A stretch of DNA of 64,000 nucleotides from Pedobacter nanyangensis (GCF_003313505.1 NZ_QMHO01000015.1:1-64000); one strand, 5' to 3'. Positions 1 through 8,328 are shown, numbered from the stretch's first letter. Notes: a model not told the origin generated them from the sequence alone. Numbers and translations: made by a program.

Positions 1-20
1 TCCCGTTTCGTTTGGGAATG

Positions 21-50
21 CAAAGGTAGGAAACTTTTTCTTCTGTGCAA
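21..50 (-). promoter_or_regulatory. Strong Bacteroidota promoter P1, probably for an rRNA/tRNA operon
   Basis: Read on the minus strand this is TTG, exactly 19 bases, then TACCTTTG, matching the Bacteroidota primary sigma consensus TTTG-N19-TAnnTTTG. Transcription would leave the window at the left edge. The downstream start region carries a short inverted repeat (TCCC...GGGA, positions 1-17). A near-identical promoter sits 157 bp upstream. Tandem strong promoters of this form are typical in front of rRNA operons; that the target is an rrn operon is an inference because it lies outside the window. Confidence 0.7.
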
Positions 51-177
51 ACTTTTTTTTATTTTTTTTCAGACTTCTTAAAAGACTTCGAAACGTTTGC
101 AGACTTTGTTTCCCTTATTTCAAAAATCAACCTCTCTTTTCTTTCTTTCCTTTGTTCGTTACCTCCGTAGCGGAGTG

Positions 178-207
178 CAAAGGTAGGAAATACTTCTGCA
201 TCCACAA
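178..207 (-). promoter_or_regulatory. Strong Bacteroidota promoter P2, tandem with P1
   Basis: Minus strand: TTG, 19 bases, TACCTTTG, the same arrangement and the same -7 octamer as the promoter at 21-50. It is followed at about the start site by a perfect small hairpin CTCCG-CTA-CGGAG (163-175). The duplication of spacing and box suggests one strongly transcribed stable-RNA operon beyond the left edge. Confidence 0.7.
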
Positions 208-350
208 TACAAAAACTAACTTTTCTTGCATAAAAACACACAAAGCACTGTAAAACAACCAGAAAAAAAAGTGTTCTATTTAAAATAGCGTTTAAAACCC
301 TTAAGAATGGTATTTATATTGCCGCTTTTACATTAGTTTATTTATCCAAT

Positions 351-500
351 TTAAGCTAAAAACAGGGAATGAACGGAAAGCTCGTTGGCACGTATTGTTA
401 CATCATCGAGGCGGGTGGTTATCTTATTATTTGGAAAATTCCTGATAGCCGTGCGTATATCAGTATATAAATAAGGAGCTTGAAACCAAGTTAAAACTAC
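351..500 (-). other. Open frame in phase with and directly behind the GT47 stop codon; no start codon
   Basis: The stretch between the promoters and the GT47 gene has no separate gene with a start codon. On the minus strand the frame of the GT47 gene stays open for about 48 codons after its TAG, until a TAA at 351-353. The translation looks protein-like (mixed polar and hydrophobic, e.g. PNNKITTRLDDVTIRANEL) but holds no ATG, GTG or TTG near its beginning. It may be a C-terminal part cut off by a nonsense mutation, or chance. The remaining 208-350 bases are AT-rich with nothing recognisable. Confidence 0.3.
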
Positions 501-1436
501 CTAGGCTTTAAATAGTTTCTTATATAACTGATTGGCTAGGCCACTAAAGGGCGCCTTGTTTTTTTGCTCTTGATGTACCTGAAGCAATGATTTTTGTCTG
601 ATTTCTGCGATCAATTGCGAAAAATATACTTTTGGCGATAGAAAATCGTCATAAACTTGCCTACATTTTAGTTGTAGCTTTTGTGTTAGGTCTTGTTTAT
701 GTATTTGCAAGGTACGTTGCAAACATGTTTCCTCATCATCTTCAAAAACGAGGATTTCATTCCAAGCAATTTTATCCGAAAAAGGCAATAGCATATTGGT
801 GTTTACCAGCACGGGTATCCTCCCACAGGAAAGTACTTGGTAAAATCGCATCGAAAAATTACCTGCCCCCCTATTAGATAATGTAAATTGGGTATGCTCT
901 ATATTATCAAAAAACTCGTTGATCAAAGATTGATCGTGTGGCTTGCCTCCCCAAAACTTTTCTCTCACTAAAAAATCACTGGTAATTTGTTTGTTTTTTA
1001 GGAATACGTTGACCAGTTTCTTTCTGTGTTTAGAAAGCAATCCACAAAAGCCAACAACAGGCAATTGACTTTTTGGAGACAAGGGATAGGGTTCCTCCTT
1101 CCCTTCCCATAGATAAGGCAGCATAATTTCATGACTTCTCAATTTGCTTGCTCTTGCGCTTACCCGTAGTAAAATCAAATTATCGAAATGTCCGTAATCG
1201 TTTTCATCATCGAGCATGATAAAGATGAGCACTCTTTTCCCTGAGGGCTTGTATTTTTCGGAAATCTGCCTAAGAAATTTCCCAACTTGTCTGGCATCTT
1301 TATAGAGATCATGATATAGGACCAATTCACAGTCTTCTAAGGATGCGGGCTGGTAGGTACTGCTTTGAGCAATAAAAAAGAGTGTACCGTGTAATGGTTC
1401 GGCATGATATATTTTAATAGGTGTGATGGTTTCCAT
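501..1436 (-). CDS. Exostosin-like glycosyltransferase (GT47-type domain)
   Basis: 311 residues. The C-terminal half carries the exostosin/GT47 hallmark around residues 190-212, with GNFSMRFYQVLSCGRIP followed by a valine-rich strand and LPF, which in the family forms part of the nucleotide-sugar binding site. No signal peptide or membrane segment, so it probably acts in the cytoplasm on a glycan or lipid-linked acceptor; donor and acceptor cannot be told. The N-terminal part (1-120) is less typical. The start is an ATG. Downstream the frame stays open past the TAG stop. It lies 5 bp downstream of the CoA-binding gene and may be cotranscribed with it, though the functions do not obviously connect. 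Confidence 0.7.
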   Translation of the reverse strand: METITPIKIYHAEPLHGTLFFIAQSSTYQPASLEDCELVLYHDLYKDARQVGKFLRQISEKYKPSGKRVLIFIMLDDENDYGHFDNLILLRVSARASKLRSHEIMLPYLWEGKEEPYPLSPKSQLPVVGFCGLLSKHRKKLVNVFLKNKQITSDFLVREKFWGGKPHDQSLINEFFDNIEHTQFTLSNRGAGNFSMRFYQVLSCGRIPVLVNTNMLLPFSDKIAWNEILVFEDDEETCLQRTLQIHKQDLTQKLQLKCRQVYDDFLSPKVYFSQLIAEIRQKSLLQVHQEQKNKAPFSGLANQLYKKLFKA

Positions 1437-1441
1437 TTATG

Positions 1442-1810
1442 TTAGTATTGTCCTGTGCTTAATAGTACCAAGGTGCAAGCTTCTGTATATTTAATTTGAT
1501 GCTGTTCTAGCAATTCTTCCAGGGCCTCATTTTCAGTTCCTGGATTAAAAATCACTCTTTTTGGCTTTGTGGCAACAATATAATCAAAATATTGTGGTTG
1601 GGTTGCCGGTCCTATATATAATGTAATGGTATCTATATCATGATAGATGGCACCTGGTTTTTCTATTTCCGCTCCAGCCACTGCCCCATTTTTTATTCCA
1701 ATATTAACAATTTGATGGCCTTTACTGGTTAACATGTGAGCCGCTTTATAAGCATATCTGTTTGGATCTGGACTTGCTCCTATAATTAATGTCTTTTTCA
1801 TTCTTTTCAT
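1442..1810 (-). CDS. CoA-binding domain protein (YccU-like)
   Basis: 122 residues, a single Rossmann-like CoA-binding domain. The N-terminal strand and loop reads LIIGASPDPNRYA, matching the nucleotide-binding loop of the CoA_binding_2 family; a later strand gives VIFNPGTENE, also characteristic. These small proteins resemble the N-terminal domain of succinyl-CoA synthetase alpha but have no catalytic partner domain, and their physiological role is not established. Two in-frame ATGs exist (1810 and 1801); either gives a full-length protein. The next gene, GT47, starts 5 bp after its stop. Confidence 0.8.
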   Translation of the reverse strand: MKRMKKTLIIGASPDPNRYAYKAAHMLTSKGHQIVNIGIKNGAVAGAEIEKPGAIYHDIDTITLYIGPATQPQYFDYIVATKPKRVIFNPGTENEALEELLEQHQIKYTEACTLVLLSTGQY

Positions 1811-1855
1811 TGTACAGCAGGTTTTAGAACTGCATTGATAACGACTTTGCCCGGG

Positions 1856-3403
1856 TTAATGTTTATCTTGATTTAAAATGGCATTAGCACAGTTGACGCC
1901 ATCTATAGCTGCTGAAACAATTCCCCCGGCATATCCTGCGCCTTCGGCACAAGGATAAAGTCCTTTTATTTGCGGGTGCTGAAATGTCTCTTTATCTCGT
2001 GGTATGCGAACTGGAGAGGAGGTTCTGCTTTCGACACCCACCAAAATGGCTTCATTGGTGTAATAACCTTTCATCTTCCTGCCAAACAATGGCAGTGCAG
2101 AACGTAAGCTTTTGGAAACAAATTCTGGCAGGACATTGTCGAGCATTACGCTTTTTGTTCCTGGCAGGTACGAGTTTTTTGGCAAGTCAATAGATAATCT
2201 ATTTTCTACGAAATCGATCATCCGCTGTGCGGGTGCCACCAAATTTCCTCCCCCAGCTTCAAATGCCAGTTGTTCAATCTCGGACTGAAAGTTGAGCATC
2301 CTTAAAGGATCATAGCCTTGAACATCTTCTAAGGTAACCTGAACCACAGTCCCTGAATTGGCATAGGGGTTATTTCGTTTTGAGGGCGACCAACCATTGA
2401 CCACGATTTCATCCAATCCAGTTGCACAGGGGGCAATAATCCCGCCTGGACACATACAAAATGAAAAGACTCCCCGGTTTTTAACCTGCTCTACCAGGCT
2501 ATAATAAGCTGGCGGCAAGTACTCGCTTCTCACGTCGCAGTGATATTGCGCTTGATCTATCACATTTTGTGGATGCTCTATCCTAACTCCCAAAGCGAAG
2601 GGCTTGGCTTCAATTAGGATATTCTTGCTATTTAACAACTCATAAATATCTCTTGCCGAGTGCCCAGTGGCCAAGATAACCGAGTTGGCAACTATTTCTT
2701 GTTCGTGGTTGACGATGATTCCCCGGACTGCACCATCTCTAATGACCAAGTCAGTGAGTTTTGAGTCGAAAAGCACTTCTCCTCCTGCTTCCAAAATGGT
2801 TTCCCTAATGGCTGTAATAATATGTGGCAATTTATTGGTGCCAATATGCGGGCGGGCATCAATCATGATGTCTTCATCGGCACCGTGTTGCACAAAAATT
2901 TGCAATACTTTATTAATATCGCCGCGTTTGTTAGATCTGGTATACAATTTACCATCTGAGTAGGTTCCCGCTCCACCTTCACCGTAACAATAATTAGACT
3001 CGGTATTTACCAGGCCCTGCTTATTGATGGCGGCCAAATCTCTACGCCGTTGCTTTACATCTTTTCCTCTTTCTACCACAATTGGCTTCAAGCCATTCTC
3101 GATACACTGCAAAGCTGCGAACAAGCCCGCTGGCCCCGCCCCAACAATGATGACCTTTCTATCATCGCCTATTTTGGGATATTTAAAAGAAATTTCTTCT
3201 GGAATGTAATTTTCATTGATGAAAACTCTCACCTGCATGCGGTAAACCACTTTTCGGGAGCGGGCATCAATGGATCTTTTAAGGACTTTAAAGTCTTTAA
3301 TTTGATCGCGACTTATTTTCAGGCTTTTTGAAAGCGTTTCGAAAATTGCTTTTTCATTGGCAACCTCATGGGGAGGAAGGGTTATTTCAATATCTTTTTG
3401 CAT
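1856..3403 (-). CDS. FAD-dependent dehydrogenase (COG2509-type)
   Basis: About 515 residues from the ATG at 3403. An N-terminal domain of about 80 residues precedes a dinucleotide-binding motif VGAGPAGLFAA (residues 87-97); EGGAGTYSDGKLYTR and CPGGIIAPCATG are typical of the uncharacterised FAD-dependent protein family COG2509. The C-terminal GAGYAGGIVSAAIDG completes the FAD site. Substrate unknown. A GTG at 3433 would add ten residues, but a -7 box TAATTTTG (3436-3443, minus) lies just in front of it, so the GTG would fall at the transcription start; the ATG at 3403 is the better start. Confidence 0.8.
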   Translation of the reverse strand: MQKDIEITLPPHEVANEKAIFETLSKSLKISRDQIKDFKVLKRSIDARSRKVVYRMQVRVFINENYIPEEISFKYPKIGDDRKVIIVGAGPAGLFAALQCIENGLKPIVVERGKDVKQRRRDLAAINKQGLVNTESNYCYGEGGAGTYSDGKLYTRSNKRGDINKVLQIFVQHGADEDIMIDARPHIGTNKLPHIITAIRETILEAGGEVLFDSKLTDLVIRDGAVRGIIVNHEQEIVANSVILATGHSARDIYELLNSKNILIEAKPFALGVRIEHPQNVIDQAQYHCDVRSEYLPPAYYSLVEQVKNRGVFSFCMCPGGIIAPCATGLDEIVVNGWSPSKRNNPYANSGTVVQVTLEDVQGYDPLRMLNFQSEIEQLAFEAGGGNLVAPAQRMIDFVENRLSIDLPKNSYLPGTKSVMLDNVLPEFVSKSLRSALPLFGRKMKGYYTNEAILVGVESRTSSPVRIPRDKETFQHPQIKGLYPCAEGAGYAGGIVSAAIDGVNCANAILNQDKH

Positions 3404-3435
3404 AAGGGTGAGTCGAGTTTTTATCCCGAACACTG

Positions 3436-3443
3436 CAAAATTA
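3436..3443 (-). promoter_or_regulatory. -7 box of the FAD-dehydrogenase gene
   Basis: Minus strand TAATTTTG, a full match to TAnnTTTG, 32 nt before the ATG at 3403. No clear TTG at the -33 position. Confidence 0.4.
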
Positions 3444-3584
3444 GCAAATTAGCTTGATGGTAAGATTGTTTTTATGCTTATCTTGTTGTAAAATATGGCA
3501 AGTTGTCAGTTTTTTGTTTGTTTTGGTAACAAGGAACGAAGATTGATATCTAAGCATAAATAGAAAACCTAAAAAAGAAATAAC

Positions 3585-4166
3585 ATGAAAAAAGTTATCA
3601 TTGGAATTGTTGCGATTGTGCTTTTGCTGGCTTTGTTTAGCGGCTGTGGCTACAACAGTTTGGTAAAACTTGATGAAACCGTAAAAACAAGCTGGAGCAA
3701 TGTTGAAACACAATATCAACGCAGGGCTGATTTAATTCCCAATTTGGTAAATACGGTTAAAGGTGCTGCTAAATTTGAAGAATCAACCTTAACTGCGGTA
3801 ATTGAAGCACGCAGCAAAGCGAGTCAGATTACTATAGATCCCGATAAGCTGAATGAAGACAATATCCAAAAATACCAAGCTGCACAAGGACAAATCACAC
3901 AAGCTTTGGGCCGCTTAATGGTACTTACTGAAAATTATCCTCAATTAAAAGCTACTGATCAATTCAGAGACTTATCCGCACAGCTGGAAGGCACTGAAAA
4001 CAGAATTACCGTTGCCCGTAAAGATTATAACGATGCCGTACAGGTTTACAATACCAAAGTTAGGTCGTTCCCTAATAACCTTACAGCTGGATTGTTCGGC
4101 TTTTCGCAAAAGGCACCTTTCAAAGCTGATGCTGGTGCTCAAAATGCTCCAAAAGTAGAATTTTAG
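3585..4166 (+). CDS. LemA family protein
   Basis: 193 residues. One hydrophobic N-terminal segment (about 3-20) ends in LFSGC, which reads as a possible lipobox, followed by the LemA core: TSWSNVETQYQRRADLIPN (residues 35-53), the most conserved stretch of the family, then long amphipathic helices. The protein should be membrane-anchored with a helical periplasmic domain. Function is unknown; LemA proteins commonly travel with TPM/YgcG proteins, as here, and the three genes probably form one operon. A hairpin follows the stop. Confidence 0.88.
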   Translation: MKKVIIGIVAIVLLLALFSGCGYNSLVKLDETVKTSWSNVETQYQRRADLIPNLVNTVKGAAKFEESTLTAVIEARSKASQITIDPDKLNEDNIQKYQAAQGQITQALGRLMVLTENYPQLKATDQFRDLSAQLEGTENRITVARKDYNDAVQVYNTKVRSFPNNLTAGLFGFSQKAPFKADAGAQNAPKVEF

Positions 4167-4187
4167 TTATAAAGCAACCATTTTATA

Positions 4188-4227
4188 GGGTAATGTATAT
4201 CTTACATTGTTTAAGCATACATTACCC
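4188..4227 (+). terminator. Hairpin between LemA and the first TPM gene (terminator or attenuator)
   Basis: GGGTAATGTAT (4188-4198) pairs perfectly with ATACATTACCC (4217-4227), 11 bp with an 18-nt loop, followed by TTAATTTTTATTT. Because the TPM gene begins 19 nt later, it may act as a partial terminator that lowers expression of the downstream genes. Confidence 0.5.
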
Positions 4228-4246
4228 TTAATTTTTATTTAATCCG

Positions 4247-4684
4247 ATGTCTATTTTCACTACCAAAGAACAGGAACTAATTGCTAACGCTATTACAGAA
4301 GCAGAAAAAGCTACTTCTGGCGAGATAAGAATTGCCGTGGAGAAACATTGCAAAGGCGATGCTTATGAAAGGGCTACGGTTTATTTCCACGAATTGGGGA
4401 TGGACCAAACTTCGCAGCATAACGGTGTGCTGATTTATCTCGCAACCGAAGATCATAAATTTGCCATTATTGGCGATAGTGGAATCAACAACCTGGTTCC
4501 TTCCGATTTTTGGGAAACTACCAAAACAGCGATGAAAGCTCATTTTATGTCGGGCAATCTTTGTGATGGCATTATTGCAGGAATTGCACTGGCTGGCGAA
4601 AAACTATCTACATTTTTCCCTCATAAAAATGATGATGTAAACGAATTGCCTAATGAAATTGTCTTTATAGACCAACAGCCTTAG
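4247..4684 (+). CDS. TPM domain protein, short cytosolic form
   Basis: 145 residues: a single TPM (TLP18.3/Psb32/MOLO-1) domain. Family features visible are the start with acidic helix and SGEIRIAVEKHC (about 23-34), GVLIYLATEDHKFAIIGD (about 61-78) and a final acidic helix. Unlike its neighbour it has neither signal peptide nor membrane helix, so it stays in the cytoplasm or binds the inner face of the membrane. It lies between LemA and a larger secreted TPM protein, a common gene order in Bacteroidota. The biochemical role is not known; plant members act in photosystem repair. Confidence 0.8.
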   Translation: MSIFTTKEQELIANAITEAEKATSGEIRIAVEKHCKGDAYERATVYFHELGMDQTSQHNGVLIYLATEDHKFAIIGDSGINNLVPSDFWETTKTAMKAHFMSGNLCDGIIAGIALAGEKLSTFFPHKNDDVNELPNEIVFIDQQP

Positions 4685-4725
4685 GGCGTTTTGAACTTAT
4701 CCATCATCACCTACTTACAATAAGT

Positions 4726-5502
4726 ATGAAAAGAATATTTCTTTTAATAACCTTGCTTTTATCGGCTGCATTTGGTTTTTCCCAGGAGTTTCCTCAAAAA
4801 CCGGGCACATTGGTTAACGATTATACCAACACCTTATCTGCTGGCGAAATTGCCAACTTGGAAAGAAAGTTGGTGGCGTTTGACGATTCGACCTCGAACC
4901 AAATTGCCGTAGTTATCCTTAAATCCGTTGGAGATTACGATATTAACGAATATGCTTACCAACTTGGCCGAAAATGGGGTGTGGGTGGAAAACAAAAAAA
5001 CAACGGTGTTGTATTGTTGATTGCTCTTGGCGACCGTAAAATGTCCATCCAAACAGGTTATGGACTAGAGGGCGCACTACCCGACATCTATACCAAAAGG
5101 ATCATAGAGAACGATATCAAGCCCTTTTTTAAAGAAGGCAACTATTATCAAGGTATTGAAGCTGGCACAAATTCAATCATTTCACTGATTAAAGGTGAGT
5201 ACAAAAACGACAGGCCCAAAAGCAAAAAAGGTGTTGGCGGTGCGGGATCGGGCATCATTGTATTAATTATCATCGTAGTGGTTATCCTACTTCTTAAACG
5301 AGGGGGCGGCGGCGGCGGTGGTCAAGTGATTGGTGGCCGTGGTGTTTCTGAAGCACTTTTCTGGGGCTTATTGTTTGGCAGTGGCCGTGGTAATTCTGGC
5401 GGGGGCTTTGGCGGTGGTTTCGGTGGCGGAAGCGGAGGTGGCGGCTTTGGTGGGTTTGGAGGCGGAAGCTTTGGCGGTGGCGGAAGTAGCGGGAGCTGGT
5501 AA
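4726..5502 (+). CDS. TPM domain membrane protein with glycine-rich tail (YgcG-like)
   Basis: 258 residues. Signal peptide (1-19, ending FGFSQ), TPM domain (about 25-155, with NGVVLLIALGDRKMSIQTGYG), a single membrane helix (about 174-192, GIIVLIIIVVVILLLKRG) and a low-complexity Gly/Ser/Phe tail (about 193-258). The domain is therefore periplasmic with the tail on the cytoplasmic side. Family function is unknown; it is linked to LemA by context. The Gly-rich tail is encoded by GGC/GGT repeats and makes long meaningless open frames in other phases. Confidence 0.85.
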   Translation: MKRIFLLITLLLSAAFGFSQEFPQKPGTLVNDYTNTLSAGEIANLERKLVAFDDSTSNQIAVVILKSVGDYDINEYAYQLGRKWGVGGKQKNNGVVLLIALGDRKMSIQTGYGLEGALPDIYTKRIIENDIKPFFKEGNYYQGIEAGTNSIISLIKGEYKNDRPKSKKGVGGAGSGIIVLIIIVVVILLLKRGGGGGGGQVIGGRGVSEALFWGLLFGSGRGNSGGGFGGGFGGGSGGGGFGGFGGGSFGGGGSSGSW

Positions 5503-5579
5503 AACTGAATTACGATTTTAGTTTTTACGATTTAACACTGCCCCTAATATGACAACCTTCAAACATTTTAAACTAGGAA

Positions 5580-5966
5580 ATGTACAGAAAAGATTTAATT
5601 ACTGCTGAGATAGAAAAGCTTGCCCAAGTTTTAGCCAAGATTATGGGACTGAAACTTGAAGGAGATTTAGCAAAGGCTAATGAGCTTTTTAACGAAACGA
5701 TGGAACATTCATTTAAACTATCGCCCGCTATTTTAGAAGACAGTAACCTTGCGGTGTTTGAAAATTGGCTGAACGATGCGGACCTTCCTGCCGAAAAACT
5801 GGATTCTCTTAGTGAGTTCCTTTATTATGACCTTGGCATTAGCCCTGAACGAAATGCCATGATTGCTCCGCGATTGAATCTCATCTATAAAGTTTTGGCC
5901 GAAAAACATAAGATTGTGCATTTGGTTAATTTTCACAGGCAGGAAATTATCCGACGATACCTCTAA
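5580..5966 (+). CDS. Conserved hypothetical protein, all-helical
   Basis: 128 residues, no signal peptide, no membrane segment, no cysteine. Predicted helices throughout, with two acidic amphipathic ones at residues 8-45 and 55-90. I do not recognise a domain. It sits 78 bp after the TPM gene and is followed by a long palindrome (5975-6073) and the Nudix gene. The codon usage matches its neighbours, so it is probably a true small gene; the function cannot be stated. Confidence 0.6.
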   Translation: MYRKDLITAEIEKLAQVLAKIMGLKLEGDLAKANELFNETMEHSFKLSPAILEDSNLAVFENWLNDADLPAEKLDSLSEFLYYDLGISPERNAMIAPRLNLIYKVLAEKHKIVHLVNFHRQEIIRRYL

Positions 5967-5974
5967 AAAGGCAA

Positions 5975-6073
5975 AATTCAAAAGTAAAAATTCAAGACGC
6001 CAAAGTTAATGCTGGTTCTGATGCTTTTAGAACCAACCCAAGTTTTTTAATTTTTACCTTTAACTTTTGAATT
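5975..6073. repeat. 99-bp imperfect palindrome between the unknown gene and the Nudix gene
   Basis: AATTCAAAAGT at the left end (5975-5985) is the exact inverse of ACTTTTGAATT at the right end (6063-6073), and the middle holds GGTTCT...AGAACC. Adjacent TAAAAATT and AATTTTTA extend the arms. The shape resembles a small non-coding mobile or REP-type element that fills nearly the whole spacer. Confidence 0.5.
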
Positions 6074-6080
6074 ATACAAC

Positions 6081-6635
6081 ATGGAAATACAAAAATGGCA
6101 AAAGCTTGCCTCAAAATATTTAGTGCAGGAAAAATGGGCTACCCTTAGGGTGGATACCTGTAAACTTCAAAACGGAACGATTAAAGATGATTACTACGTA
6201 TTGGAGTATCCTAATTGGGTAAATGCCGTGGCACTTACCAAAGATAATCAGATGATCTTCGTTCGCCAATATCGCTTTGCGGCAGATATTATTTCCTTAG
6301 AAATACCTGGAGGTGTAATTGATGATGGCGAGGCACCAGAAGTAGCTATCAAAAGGGAGTTGTTAGAGGAAACTGGTTATAGTTTTGAAACTTGCGAATT
6401 GATTGCAACCTTATACCCCAATCCAGCAACATCAACCAATAAAACCTTTACATATTTGTTAAAAGGTGGTGTAAAAACCCACGAACAGCATTTAGATGAA
6501 CATGAAATTTTAAATGTTGAGCTTTATAGCATTGATGAAGTAAAGCAATTACTAAAAGACAACAAAATTGATCAATCTTTACATACTGCCGCTTTATTTT
6601 ACGGATTGGCAGCTTTACAAGAGCAATATGCCTAA
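6081..6635 (+). CDS. Nudix hydrolase, ADP-ribose pyrophosphatase-like
   Basis: 184 residues. The complete Nudix box lies at residues 77-99: G-x5-E-x7-RELLEETG, with the metal-binding REXXEE glutamates intact. Upstream VRQYRFAADIISLEIPGG and downstream YPNPATSTNKTF resemble the ADP-sugar pyrophosphatase group (NudF/ADPRase), which hydrolyses ADP-ribose to AMP and ribose 5-phosphate. Substrate assignment is from family likeness only. Cytoplasmic. A strong terminator follows the stop. Confidence 0.85.
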   Translation: MEIQKWQKLASKYLVQEKWATLRVDTCKLQNGTIKDDYYVLEYPNWVNAVALTKDNQMIFVRQYRFAADIISLEIPGGVIDDGEAPEVAIKRELLEETGYSFETCELIATLYPNPATSTNKTFTYLLKGGVKTHEQHLDEHEILNVELYSIDEVKQLLKDNKIDQSLHTAALFYGLAALQEQYA

Positions 6636-6640
6636 CCATT

Positions 6641-6678
6641 AAGCACTCCTTATCCCGCTAAGGAGCGCTTCGTTTTTT
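6641..6678 (+). terminator. Terminator of the Nudix gene
   Basis: AAGC-a-CTCCTTA, loop TCCCGC, TAAGGAG-c-GCTT: eleven base pairs with one mismatch, followed by CGTTTTTTA. Confidence 0.8.
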
Positions 6679-6770
6679 ATTAACGACTTCAATGGCCTTT
6701 TTAAAATAGGCGTCTTCTTTGCTTTCTGAAAGATGGCTTTTATCAATTGATAACGACCAAGCATTAAATA

Positions 6771-6798
6771 AAAAAGTCCCGAACGTTCGGGACTTTTT
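6771..6798. terminator. Bidirectional terminator, mainly for dnaA
   Basis: A perfect 28-bp palindrome: AAAAAGTCCCGAAC is followed directly by its inverse, giving a GC-rich stem flanked by A and T tracts on both sides. It lies 18 bp behind the dnaA stop. The same stem sequence AAAAGTCCCG is used again in the terminator at 63969-64000. Confidence 0.85.
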
Positions 6799-6815
6799 CA
6801 GGGATATCTTAAGGC

Positions 6816-8246
6816 TTAGCTCATTTTCAGTTTTTTCTGAATATCGTTCACGTAAGCTTTAAATTTCTTGTCTGTTTCAATCAAATCTTCAACGGTTTGG
6901 CAAGCGTAAATTACAGTAGAGTGGTCTCTACCGCCAAAGAAAGCGCCAATGGTTTTTAGAGAGGATTTAGTATGGCTTTTAGACAGGTACATCGATATTT
7001 GGCGAGCCTGCACGATTTCGCGTTTACGTGTTTGCGATTTCACCATTTCTACAGGTACTTCAAAATACTCGCAAACCAATTTCTGTATGTATTCCATCGA
7101 AATTTCTTTTGAGGTATTTTTAATAAAGTTCTTCAGCATCTGTTTAGCTAACGCTAAATCAATGTCTTTCTTATTCAAGGTAGATTGTGCCAACAATGAA
7201 ACCATTGCTCCTTCTAGCTCACGTACGTTATTGTCGATATTGTGCGCTACGTATTCAATTACCTCTCCTGGAAGTTCGATACCATCGGCATACATTTTCT
7301 TTTTAAGGATGGCCACACGGGTTTCCAAATCTGGCACTTGCAAATCTGCTGATAGCCCCCACTTAAAACGGCTCAACAATCTTTCCTCTAAACCGGCCAA
7401 ATCTTTAGGCGCTTTATCAGAAGTTAAAATGATCTGTTTTCCTGACTGATGTAAGTGGTTGAAGATATGAAAGAAAATATCCTGCGTTTTTTCCTTACCT
7501 GCAAAGTTGTGCACATCGTCCATGATAATTACATCCATGGCCTGGTAAAAGTTCACAAAGTCGTTGATGGTATTATTTTTTAGGGAGTCAACAAATTGCT
7601 GGCAGAATTTTTCACAAGAAACATAAATCACCAGTTTATCGGGTACGCTACGTTTAATTTCGTTACCAATAGCTTGGGCCAAGTGCGTTTTGCCTAAACC
7701 CACACCGCCATAAATCATTAAAGGATTAAAGGAGGTGCCCCCTGGTTTTGCGGCTACCGCATAACCTGCCGAGCGGGCAAGACGGTTGCAATCTCCTTCG
7801 ATGTAATTATCAAAAGTATAATTAGGATTTAGCTGAGGGTCTACGTTCAGCTTTTTTAATCCAGGGATAATGAACGGATTTTTAATGTCCTTATTGATAG
7901 ATACTGGGATTGGCATCGACTGTGTTTTTGCCTCTGCACCATTCCCGTTTGACGGCATATTCGTAGTATATGGGGAACCTGTGTTCGACGATTTATCAAC
8001 CACGATGTTATACTCCAACCTACCCTCATCTCCCAACTGCTTCTTTACCGTTTTTCTGAGCAAACCAACATAATGTTCCTCAAGCCATTCGTAGAAAAAT
8101 AAACTAGGTACTTGTATGGTCAAAACCTTGCCTTCTAACTTAAGGGCTGATATCGGTTCGAACCAAGTTTTGAAACTTTGATTCGGGATATTATCCTTAA
8201 TAATTTGGAGACAGCTATTCCACACTTCTGTACAAGTTTTTTCCAT
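6816..8246 (-). CDS. dnaA: Chromosomal replication initiator DnaA
   Basis: 476 residues with the full four-domain layout: domain I (1-80), a variable linker (about 82-135), the AAA+ ATPase with Walker A GGVGLGKTH (180-188) and Walker B VIIMDDVHNF, and the C-terminal DNA-binding domain with the signature GRDHSTVIYACQTV. It binds DnaA boxes and melts the origin in its ATP form. The gene stands alone here, without dnaN or recF next to it. The start is an ATG; a 194-bp upstream spacer holds two DnaA-box-like 9-mers, so the origin or an autoregulatory site may be here. Confidence 0.97.
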   Translation of the reverse strand: MEKTCTEVWNSCLQIIKDNIPNQSFKTWFEPISALKLEGKVLTIQVPSLFFYEWLEEHYVGLLRKTVKKQLGDEGRLEYNIVVDKSSNTGSPYTTNMPSNGNGAEAKTQSMPIPVSINKDIKNPFIIPGLKKLNVDPQLNPNYTFDNYIEGDCNRLARSAGYAVAAKPGGTSFNPLMIYGGVGLGKTHLAQAIGNEIKRSVPDKLVIYVSCEKFCQQFVDSLKNNTINDFVNFYQAMDVIIMDDVHNFAGKEKTQDIFFHIFNHLHQSGKQIILTSDKAPKDLAGLEERLLSRFKWGLSADLQVPDLETRVAILKKKMYADGIELPGEVIEYVAHNIDNNVRELEGAMVSLLAQSTLNKKDIDLALAKQMLKNFIKNTSKEISMEYIQKLVCEYFEVPVEMVKSQTRKREIVQARQISMYLSKSHTKSSLKTIGAFFGGRDHSTVIYACQTVEDLIETDKKFKAYVNDIQKKLKMS

Positions 8247-8328
8247 ATCGTTTCTATAATTTATTGGTTTTCAGTCCTAATAGGTGCGTTTTGAATGCGC
8301 ACTTTCGAGACTTCGAATATTGAAAAAA

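Noticed and set aside
59..241. 60-codon minus-strand ORF at the left edge
   Set aside because: It runs through the two tandem promoters and has a low-complexity lysine-rich translation; the promoters explain the conserved sequence better.
5330..5521. 63-codon plus ORF in another frame of the TPM gene
   Set aside because: It is an Ala/Val/Gly shadow of the GGC-rich tail and has no independent start signal.
8156..8175. TTCGAA-type T-loop-like phrase in the dnaA gene
   Set aside because: It lies within the conserved domain I coding sequence and no acceptor stem pairs around it.
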